From Acidobacteriota bacterium (GTDB lineage Bacteria > Actinomycetota > Actinomycetes > Actinomycetales > Micrococcaceae), in contig JABBNV010000031.1 of NCBI GenBank assembly GCA_019352125.1, positions 3,131 through 13,367 on the forward strand: a stretch of DNA of 10,237 nucleotides, given 5' to 3'. Positions 1 through 5,676 of this stretch are shown here, piece by piece. The notes beneath the pieces were generated by a model, which was not told the DNA's origin, made no database searches, and saw only the letters and a program-made list of their open reading frames with translations. The position numbers and the translations under genes are program-made. Position 1 is the stretch's first letter. Every line of letters starts with the position of its first letter.

Positions 1-1245
1 GGGTGTCTGGCGCAGAAGGATAGGGACACCATACTCAAGCGCGCTCCGTGGGTGGATGTAGTTTTTGGAACTCACAACGTTGGCTCGCTGCCCACCCTGT
101 TGGAACGTGCGCGGCACAATGATGATGCTCAACTGGAAATTCTAGAATCCCTGGAGGTCTTCCCCTCCACACTGCCCACCAAGCGCGATTCTGTCTATTC
201 GGGCTGGGTGAGCATCTCCGTAGGCTGCAATAACACGTGTACGTTCTGCATTGTGCCCTCCCTGCGCGGCAAGGAGCGGGACAGGCGCCCCGGCGAGATT
301 TTGGCCGAGATTCAGGCTCTGGTTGACGACGGTGCCATTGAAGTAACGCTGCTAGGCCAGAACGTGAACTCATACGGTGTGGAATTTGGGGACCGTGGTG
401 CGTTCGCGAAGTTGCTGCGTGCCTGCGGGGACATCGAGGGGTTGGAGCGCGTGCGTTTTACCAGCCCACATCCTGCCGCCTTCACTGATGACGTGATTGA
501 GGCCATGGCAGAGACGCCCAACGTGATGCCGCAGCTTCACATGCCACTACAGTCCGGGTCGGACAAGGTGCTCAAGGATATGCGCCGCTCATACCGGTCC
601 ACCAAGTTCCTGGGCATTTTGGACAAGGTGCGCCAGCGGATGCCGGATGCCGCCATTTCTACGGACATCATTGTGGGCTTCCCCGGGGAAACCGAGGAGG
701 ACTTCCAGGCCACTCTGGACGTCGTGGAGAAGTCGCGCTTTGCCACGGCTTTCACCTTTCAGTACTCCAAGCGCCCCGGTACACCCGCAGCAGATTTACC
801 GGATCAATTGCCCAAGGCCGTGGTCCAGGAGCGCTTCGTTCGGCTCACGGCTCTGCAGGACCGCATTGCAGCGGAGGAGAACGCCAAGCAGCTGGGCGAA
901 ACGGTTGAGCTGATGGTCACCGCTACGTCCGGCCGCAAGTCCGAGCAGACTCACCGTTTGTCCGGACGAGCCAAGGACCAGCGCCTGGTGCACTTCTCTG
1001 TTCCTGCGGGCTGCGAAACGCCTCGCCCTGGAGACCTGGTCACTGTCACCATCACCGAGGCAGCAGCCTTCCATCTGATCGCGGACCCAGCCGACGCTGA
1101 GCAGTACAGTGTGCGCCGCTCACGGGCGGGAGATGCCTGGGACCGTGCGCAGGCGGAGTCGTGTGGAGCGCCCGCTAACGGTGCCTCCGTCAGTGGCAAG
1201 CCCGGGGCAGTATCACTGGGTATGCCCACACTGCCTATTCGCTGA
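1..1245 (+). CDS. miaB: tRNA-2-methylthio-N6-dimethylallyladenosine synthase MiaB (5' end outside window)
   Basis: MiaB is a radical-SAM methylthiotransferase that converts i6A37 to ms2i6A37 in tRNAs reading UNN codons, using two [4Fe-4S] clusters. The reading frame is open from base 1, so the true start lies upstream; the GTG at 52 is internal. The visible part begins with GCLAQ, which carries the third conserved Cys of the N-terminal cluster domain, followed by the family segment FGTHNVGSLP. The radical-SAM CX3CX2C motif reads GCNNTCTFC, with Cys codons at 226, 238 and 247, followed by VPSLRGKE and LLGQNVNSYG. A TRAM RNA-binding domain follows (about 895-1085), then a roughly 50-residue tail rich in Ala, Gly and Ser with no recognised domain. 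The stop TGA (1243-1245) overlaps the miaA start by one base (TGATG), so the two are probably co-translated. Family assignment is very secure. Confidence 0.96.
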   Translation, partial: GCLAQKDRDTILKRAPWVDVVFGTHNVGSLPTLLERARHNDDAQLEILESLEVFPSTLPTKRDSVYSGWVSISVGCNNTCTFCIVPSLRGKERDRRPGEILAEIQALVDDGAIEVTLLGQNVNSYGVEFGDRGAFAKLLRACGDIEGLERVRFTSPHPAAFTDDVIEAMAETPNVMPQLHMPLQSGSDKVLKDMRRSYRSTKFLGILDKVRQRMPDAAISTDIIVGFPGETEEDFQATLDVVEKSRFATAFTFQYSKRPGTPAADLPDQLPKAVVQERFVRLTALQDRIAAEENAKQLGETVELMVTATSGRKSEQTHRLSGRAKDQRLVHFSVPAGCETPRPGDLVTVTITEAAAFHLIADPADAEQYSVRRSRAGDAWDRAQAESCGAPANGASVSGKPGAVSLGMPTLPIR

Positions 1246-2138
1246 TGCGCCCTATTGTTGCGGTGGTTGGTCCCACCGGGTCCGGCAAGTCCGCCCTGGC
1301 GATCAAGCTGGCCCAGCATTTGGGTGGGGAGGTCATCAACGCGGATTCCATGCAGTTCTACCGTGGCATGGATATTGGAACGGCCAAGGTGACCGCAGCT
1401 GAAATGGAGGGTGTGCCGCACCATTTGCTGGACATCCTGAACGTCACCGAAGATGCCACTGTTGCGGACTTCCAGACGCGGGCTCGGGCCACCATCAGCG
1501 AGATCCAGAGCCGCGGCAACGTGCCCATCCTGGTGGGCGGTTCCGGACTCTACGTCCGTGCTGCGTTGGATGTTCTGGAGTTCCCCGGAACCGATGCTGC
1601 ACTACGGGAACGGCTGGAGCAGGAGCTTGCCAGCCAGGGTATGGAGTCGCTGCACGCACGCTTGAAGCTGGTAGATCCTGCGTCCGCCGCGAGAATCAGC
1701 GATGGCAAGCGGGTGGTTCGGGCGCTGGAGGTTTTTGAGCTCACGGGACGCACGTTCACCTCATTCATGCCTGAGCGTGAATTTCTGCAGCCTACGGTGC
1801 AACTGGGGCTCAATGGGCCTAGGGAGGCGTTGCACGAACGGCTGGCACTGCGTGTGCATTCCATGGTGGAGCGCGGCCTGCTGGCCGAAGTGGCCGCGTT
1901 GGATCAGCAAGGGCTGAGAACTGGCCGGACGGCGTCGAGAGCTCTGGGTTATAGCCAGTTTTTGCGCGTGCTGGAAGGCGAAGCGAGCGTGGCCCAGGCA
2001 GCGGAAGAGACCATCGTTGCCACCCGACAATTTGCACGCAGGCAGCTCACCTGGTTCCGGGCTGACCCGCGCGTGCACTGGCTCTCGTGGGAAGATCCCC
2101 AGCTGCTGAGTTCAGCCCTGGCAGAAGTTGGCGGCTAG
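1245..2138 (+). CDS. miaA: tRNA dimethylallyltransferase MiaA
   Basis: MiaA transfers a dimethylallyl group from DMAPP to N6 of A37 in tRNA, making the i6A substrate that MiaB then modifies. The 297-residue product has the usual length. It starts with a P-loop (GPTGSGKSAL, about residues 8-17), then DSMQFYRGMDIGTAK, HHLLDI, GGSGLYVRA and GKRVVRALEVFELTG. Near the C-terminus ALGYSQF and RQFARRQLTWFR match the family's tRNA-binding and catalytic segments. The ATG overlaps the miaB stop and no Shine-Dalgarno sequence is evident, which fits translational coupling to miaB. dapF follows after 26 bases. Confidence 0.96.
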   Translation: MRPIVAVVGPTGSGKSALAIKLAQHLGGEVINADSMQFYRGMDIGTAKVTAAEMEGVPHHLLDILNVTEDATVADFQTRARATISEIQSRGNVPILVGGSGLYVRAALDVLEFPGTDAALRERLEQELASQGMESLHARLKLVDPASAARISDGKRVVRALEVFELTGRTFTSFMPEREFLQPTVQLGLNGPREALHERLALRVHSMVERGLLAEVAALDQQGLRTGRTASRALGYSQFLRVLEGEASVAQAAEETIVATRQFARRQLTWFRADPRVHWLSWEDPQLLSSALAEVGG

Positions 2139-2158
2139 CCTCCCTGCTCCCGTAGGCT
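2128..2158 (+). promoter_or_regulatory. Candidate promoter giving a leaderless dapF transcript
   Basis: The hexamer TAGGCT (2153-2158) matches the TANNNT form of an actinobacterial -10 element and ends exactly 6 nt before the dapF ATG. A weak -35-like TTGGCG lies at 2128-2133, 19 nt upstream. A start site 7 nt after the hexamer would fall on the A of the ATG. dapF has only a weak Shine-Dalgarno-like GAGAA. The hexamer and spacing are identical to those ahead of hisC. This is inference from sequence; read-through from miaBA is also likely. Confidence 0.45.
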
Positions 2159-2164
2159 GAGAAC

Positions 2165-3100
2165 ATGACTGACGTAAACCCTCTTGATGCTCTGGCCGGA
2201 CTTCAGTTCAGCAAGGGACATGGCACCGGAAATGACTTTGTGCTGGTCACTGATCCAGAGGCATCGATTGAGTTGACTCCGGAAGCAGTTGCAGCGTTGT
2301 GCGACCGTCATTTGGGCATTGGCGCCGATGGATTGATCCGTGCCGTCCGCTCAGCCTCTCTGCCGGAGGGGCAGGCGCTGTTAGCAGAGAATGCAGCCGC
2401 AGAGTGGTTCATGGATTACCGAAACGGTGACGGCTCTGTTTCGGAGATGTGCGGCAACGGAGTGCGGGTTTTTGTTCACTTCCTCCGGCTGCAAGGCCTC
2501 ATTTCATTGGACGACGGCGACATGGTCACCATCGGAACCAGGGCTGGGCTGAAGACGGTGCGCAGAACCGTGGACGGCTACGCGGTAGGGATGGGCCAGT
2601 GGAGTTTCATCGATGAGACGCAGGCCCGGAGCACCGGCACGGACGCTCTAGTGCGCACCTCGGGATTGGACGTGACCAGGCCCGCAGTGTCCATCAGTAT
2701 GGGCAATCCGCACACCGTGGTGGCGCTGGCGGACGATGCTGAACTGACGGAGCTTAACTTGTTCGTAGCTCCCACAGTGGAGCCGCTGCCCCAGCACGGA
2801 ACGAACGTGGAGTTTGCGCATCCAGCTGATCCGCTGGTGCACAATGGCTACGGCGTCATCAGTATGCGCGTCCATGAACGGGGCGTGGGGGAGACGATGT
2901 CCTGTGGAACGGGGGCGTGCGCCGCTGCGGCTGCCACCCGGTTTTGGGCAGGCGCGGGGGCCCCAGACCAGTGGCGGGTACGCGTTCCCGGTGGTGTCGT
3001 CGGAGTGACCTTCGGTGTCAACGCCGCGGGCGGCGAAGACGTTGAGCTCAGTGGGCCAGCCGTGATCGTCTCTTCGGGAACGCTCGGTAGCACCCTTTAG
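2165..3100 (+). CDS. dapF: Diaminopimelate epimerase DapF
   Basis: DapF interconverts LL- and meso-diaminopimelate, the last step before lysine and the source of meso-DAP for peptidoglycan where that residue is used. The enzyme is PLP-independent and uses two cysteines as acid and base. Both are visible: Cys96 in MCGNGVR and Cys247 in SCGTGAC. Other family segments are KGHGTGNDFV near the N-terminus, GIGADGLIR, DYRNGDGS and GNPHTV. The 311-residue length is slightly above the common 270-300, with extra residues around SASLPEGQALLAENA, which I believe is usual in actinobacteria. The ATG is supported by the protein start and by the -10 hexamer 6 nt upstream. The 59-bp gap to the converging methyltransferase is GC-rich with short imperfect inverted repeats but no convincing U-tract terminator. 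Confidence 0.96.
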   Translation: MTDVNPLDALAGLQFSKGHGTGNDFVLVTDPEASIELTPEAVAALCDRHLGIGADGLIRAVRSASLPEGQALLAENAAAEWFMDYRNGDGSVSEMCGNGVRVFVHFLRLQGLISLDDGDMVTIGTRAGLKTVRRTVDGYAVGMGQWSFIDETQARSTGTDALVRTSGLDVTRPAVSISMGNPHTVVALADDAELTELNLFVAPTVEPLPQHGTNVEFAHPADPLVHNGYGVISMRVHERGVGETMSCGTGACAAAAATRFWAGAGAPDQWRVRVPGGVVGVTFGVNAAGGEDVELSGPAVIVSSGTLGSTL

Positions 3101-3159
3101 CAGAGCCGGACACGGAGGCCGTCCCAGCGGCGGAGGCGGCCGAGCGGCTCGCTAGGCAC

Positions 3160-3783
3160 TTAGGCCCGCGTTACCTCAAGAATTCGGTACGACTTGGACG
3201 TGCTGGCGCGGCGCACCGAAAACCCGTGGTTTTCGAAGCGCTCCGGCAGCTCGGCAGCAAGCCACCGCTGTAGGGAGTCAGCGCCCAGGTTCTTCTGCAC
3301 CACTAGGTGAGCCGTGGCTCCGGCTTTGAGTCGCGGCAACCACAGCAACAGCAGGCTGTGCAGCTCCTCCTTGCCAACTCGAATGGGTGGGTTGGAGTAG
3401 ATCGCATCGAATTCGAGCGTCGGGTCTACCGCGCTCGGCACACTGGCAATGACGTTGCTTAAGTTCAGCGTCCTAGCGTTTTCCTGGGTGAGGGTCACAG
3501 CCCTTTTATTGACGTCCACCGCGTAAACAGTGGCGTCGGGGCTGGCCAGCGCCATGGACAACGCGATAGGGCCCCATCCGCAGCCGATGTCCAGCAACCG
3601 GCCGCCGGCAGGGGGTGCTGGTGCCTCCGCTAAAAGTACGGCCGTGCCCTTATCCACGCCCGCTGGGCTGAAGATTCCACCAGCAGTAACCAGCGTTCTC
3701 CGCACGCCACCCAGCTCCACGCTCAGGGGGCGGCGGTCCATCGGGGTGTCTGGTTGGGCACTAAAGTAATGATCTGATTCCAC
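3160..3783 (-). CDS. RsmC-like class I SAM-dependent methyltransferase
   Basis: This 207-residue protein is a class I SAM methyltransferase of the MTS/RsmC type, the group that includes 16S rRNA guanine-N2 methyltransferases. Motif I is LLDIGCGWGPIALSMA (from about residue 63), the acidic residue ending strand 2 is Asp90 (VYAVD), and motif IV is SNPPIRVG with Asn131-Pro-Pro-Ile, the NPP signature of enzymes acting on exocyclic amino groups of nucleobases. The protein is about the size of one RsmC half, so it is a single catalytic domain without the duplicated N-terminal half of E. coli RsmC. The start is GTG (3781-3783); an in-frame stop lies 12 bases upstream, so no longer form exists. It converges on dapF and diverges from hflX. 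The exact RNA target cannot be read from the sequence. Confidence 0.85.
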   Translation of the reverse strand: MESDHYFSAQPDTPMDRRPLSVELGGVRRTLVTAGGIFSPAGVDKGTAVLLAEAPAPPAGGRLLDIGCGWGPIALSMALASPDATVYAVDVNKRAVTLTQENARTLNLSNVIASVPSAVDPTLEFDAIYSNPPIRVGKEELHSLLLLWLPRLKAGATAHLVVQKNLGADSLQRWLAAELPERFENHGFSVRRASTSKSYRILEVTRA

Positions 3784-3789
3784 TGGCCC

Positions 3790-3820
3790 AGATTAGTGCG
3801 CCCAGAGCGCAAAATGGTAA
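3790..3820 (-). promoter_or_regulatory. Candidate promoter giving a leaderless methyltransferase transcript
   Basis: On the minus strand TAATCT (3795-3790) fits TANNNT and ends exactly 6 nt before the GTG start of the methyltransferase. TTACCA (3820-3815) is a 4-of-6 match to TTGACA at 19-nt spacing. No Shine-Dalgarno sequence precedes the GTG, as expected for a leaderless mRNA. The position relative to the start is the same as for dapF and hisC. Confidence 0.45.
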
Positions 3821-3847
3821 CTGATCACAGGGCTGGGCCGGCCGGAC

Positions 3848-3863
3848 TGCTAAGCTTGTAGCA
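3848..3863 (+). promoter_or_regulatory. Candidate extended -10 promoter of hflX, inside an inverted repeat
   Basis: TGCTAAGCT (3848-3856) fits an extended -10 (TGN-TANNNT); no good -35 is visible at 17-19 nt. It lies within a perfect inverted repeat, TGCTA (3848-3852) and TAGCA (3859-3863), separated by AGCTTG. The hexamer TAAGCT ends 6 nt before an ATG at 3863, so transcription would start at or next to that ATG. A second TANNNT, TAGCAT (3859-3864), could serve instead. The repeat could be an operator or a coincidence of the two hexamers. Confidence 0.4.
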
Positions 3864-3877
3864 TGTTCACTTCCTAA
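3863..3877 (+). CDS. Possible leaderless 4-codon upstream ORF in the hflX leader
   Basis: ATG TTC ACT TCC TAA would encode Met-Phe-Thr-Ser. It is listed only because the ATG lies 6 nt after a -10-like hexamer, the same geometry as dapF, hisC and the methyltransferase, so a transcript from that promoter would begin with this codon. Nothing in the peptide itself indicates function. A start codon placed here by chance is possible. Confidence 0.25.
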   Translation: MFTS

Positions 3878-3898
3878 TCTGCGGTTCATGCCCTGCCA

Positions 3899-3971
3899 GT
3901 CGCACCAAGCGCACTGTGCCCCGAGGCGACCGCAAACCCTTGTACCAAGTCCCGGGAATCATCTTGCCCGG
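3899..3971 (+). promoter_or_regulatory. Structured part of the hflX 5' leader (three consecutive stem-loop candidates)
   Basis: The stretch 3784-4092 has no assignable long gene apart from regulatory sequence. Within it three inverted repeats follow each other: GTCGC (3899-3903) with GCGAC (3926-3930), CTTG (3939-3942) with CAAG (3946-3949), and CCGGG (3952-3956) with CCCGG (3967-3971). None is followed by a U-run, so they are not classical terminators. If hflX is transcribed from the promoter near 3848, its leader is about 230 nt long, which leaves room for RNA-level control. The stems are short and need covariation support. Confidence 0.3.
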
Positions 3972-4042
3972 AGCTTAAGGCCCACCGTTAGGAACGGACG
4001 CTTTGGCACATTATTCACAGCCCCACCACGCCCCAGACCCCA

Positions 4043-4096
4043 ATGACCCTGGCGCGGACTACGATGTTAACCACCATCCCTCGAAGGAGACCATGA
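4043..4096 (+). CDS. Possible 17-residue leader peptide overlapping the hflX start
   Basis: A short ORF, in a different frame from hflX, encodes MTLARTTMLTTIPRRRP. Its TGA stop (4094-4096) overlaps the hflX ATG (4093-4095) as ATGA, a typical translational-coupling arrangement. The three arginines use CGA, AGG and AGA, the last two being rare in this base composition. The same bases form the hflX Shine-Dalgarno sequence, so the Arg codons may simply be that site read in this frame. No ribosome binding site precedes its own ATG. Existence is uncertain. Confidence 0.2.
   Translation: MTLARTTMLTTIPRRRP
4083..4089 (+). promoter_or_regulatory. Ribosome binding site deciding the hflX start
   Basis: GAAGGAG lies 3 nt before the ATG at 4093. 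It is a strong match to the 16S rRNA anti-SD, though the spacing is short. It favours this ATG over the in-frame TTG at 4003, which would add 30 residues rich in His, Pro and Asp that are not typical of HflX. Confidence 0.6.
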
Positions 4097-5676
4097 CCAA
4101 CCACAACGGTATCGACGCGTCCAATAGTGACGCGGGCGCGGACCTGACCCCGGCACAGATTCAAGAGGTCATTGACCGTATTCTGGCCAAGGACGTCCCT
4201 GCCAAAGATGCTGCACCAGCAGCCACCCCGCGCCGCTTTTATGGCAAAGCTCTGGCACTGTCTGCGCAAAGTCGCGAACACTCTGAATTTGACGGCGCGC
4301 AGGAGGATTTGGCTGACCGCCGTGCCCTACGTCGTGTAGCTGGGCTCTCCACCGAGCTCGAAGACGTCACCGAAGTTGAGTATCGGCAACTGCGGTTGGA
4401 ACGTGTCGTCCTGGCCGGGTTGTGGACGGAAGGGACGCTCGCGGATGCAGAAAATTCGCTCCGTGAACTTGCCGCTCTGGCCGAGACTGCGGGTTCGGAA
4501 GTTTTGGACGGGATTGTGCAGCGCCGCATGAAGCCGGATCCGGGCACGTTCCTGGGTTCCGGTAAGGCCCAGGAGCTCAAGGAAATTGTCCGCTCCACCG
4601 GTGCAGACACTGTGGTTGTTGACTCAGAACTGGCTCCGTCTCAGCGCCGTGGGCTAGAGGACATTGTCAAGGTTAAGGTCATCGACCGGACAGCGCTGAT
4701 TCTGGACATTTTCGCGCAGCATGCCAAGTCGCGTGAAGGTAAGGCCCAAGTCGAACTGGCCCAGTTGGAATACCTGTTGCCGCGCTTGCGTGGTTGGGGC
4801 GAATCCATGTCCCGCCAGGCTGGTGGCCAGGTGGGTGGTGCCGGCGCCGGTATGGGTTCTCGCGGACCTGGTGAAACCAAGATTGAGTTGGATCGTCGCA
4901 AAATCCGCACCCGGATGGCCAAGTTGCGCCGTGAAATTGCCGCGATGAAGCCTGCGCGAGAGACCAAGCGGGCCAACCGCCGTCGTAATTCTGTACCGTC
5001 CGTGGCTATTGCTGGCTACACAAATGCTGGTAAGTCCTCGTTGCTAAACCGCTTGACGGACGCTGGTGTGCTGGTGGAAAACGCTTTGTTTGCCACCCTT
5101 GATCCCACCGTTCGGAAAGCCCAGACGGCTGACGGGCTGGGTTACACCCTGGCTGACACGGTGGGCTTCGTTAGGTCATTGCCAACGCAGTTGGTGGAGG
5201 CGTTCCGGTCAACGCTTGAGGAAGTTGCTGATTCGGATCTGATCCTGCACGTGGTTGACGCATCGCACCCGGATCCGGAGGGGCAGATTGCTGCAGTTCG
5301 GAAAGTGTTTAGCGAAGTTGATGCACGCAAGGTCCCCGAGATTATTGTGCTCAACAAAGCCGACGCTGCGGATGAATTTGTGATTGAGCGGCTACGCCAA
5401 CGGGAGTCGCGCAGCATTGTGGTTTCCGCGCGAACCGGTGAGGGCATCGAGGAGTTACTCGAGGCCATTAGAGCCTCCATTCCGCGTCCAGGGATTCATC
5501 TGGAACTGCTCATTCCCTATGACCGCGGCGAAATGGCCAGCAAATTGCACCATTCCGATGCCGAGATCCTGAGCCTCGAGCACGTGGCCGAGGGCACGCG
5601 CGCATCTGTGATGGTGCGCGAATCGCTCGCCGCAGAACTTGAGCCTTTTGTCATCAGTGAAAGTCTCCATGGCTGA
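4093..5676 (+). CDS. hflX: Ribosome-splitting GTPase HflX
   Basis: HflX is a translational GTPase that binds the 50S subunit and splits stalled or hibernating 70S ribosomes; in mycobacteria and Listeria it contributes to macrolide and lincosamide tolerance. The 527-residue product has an actinobacterial N-terminal extension, then the HflX N-domain (ERVVLAGLW through DPGTFLGSGKAQEL and VIDRTALILDIFAQHA), and a coiled, Gly-rich linker (GGAGAGMGSRGPGE, then Arg/Lys-rich helices). The G domain follows: G1 GYTNAGKSS (Gly308, Lys314), G3 DTVGF (Asp355), G4 NKAD (Asn421) and G5 SARTG. A C-terminal domain ends the protein. The ATG is chosen because of the SD 3 nt upstream; a TTG at 4003 is the alternative. 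The stop lies inside the start of the downstream helicase gene, so the two are probably one operon. Confidence 0.95.
   Translation: MTNHNGIDASNSDAGADLTPAQIQEVIDRILAKDVPAKDAAPAATPRRFYGKALALSAQSREHSEFDGAQEDLADRRALRRVAGLSTELEDVTEVEYRQLRLERVVLAGLWTEGTLADAENSLRELAALAETAGSEVLDGIVQRRMKPDPGTFLGSGKAQELKEIVRSTGADTVVVDSELAPSQRRGLEDIVKVKVIDRTALILDIFAQHAKSREGKAQVELAQLEYLLPRLRGWGESMSRQAGGQVGGAGAGMGSRGPGETKIELDRRKIRTRMAKLRREIAAMKPARETKRANRRRNSVPSVAIAGYTNAGKSSLLNRLTDAGVLVENALFATLDPTVRKAQTADGLGYTLADTVGFVRSLPTQLVEAFRSTLEEVADSDLILHVVDASHPDPEGQIAAVRKVFSEVDARKVPEIIVLNKADAADEFVIERLRQRESRSIVVSARTGEGIEELLEAIRASIPRPGIHLELLIPYDRGEMASKLHHSDAEILSLEHVAEGTRASVMVRESLAAELEPFVISESLHG

Noticed and set aside
35..373. Minus-strand ORF opposite miaB
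   Set aside because: It lies inside a well-conserved gene in another frame and its product is Arg/Pro/Ala-rich with no recognisable motif, typical of antisense ORFs in GC-rich DNA.
951..1424. 157-codon minus-strand ORF across the miaB-miaA junction
   Set aside because: It spans two clear genes on the other strand, shows no domain or convincing ribosome binding site, and fits a chance antisense frame.
3101..3159. Bidirectional terminator between dapF and the methyltransferase
   Set aside because: Only 4-5 bp imperfect repeats are visible and there is no T-run on either strand.
4003..4092. In-frame N-terminal extension of HflX from a TTG at 4003
   Set aside because: The extra residues are low-complexity His/Pro/Asp, the TTG has only a weak AGGA well upstream, and a strong SD precedes the ATG at 4093.
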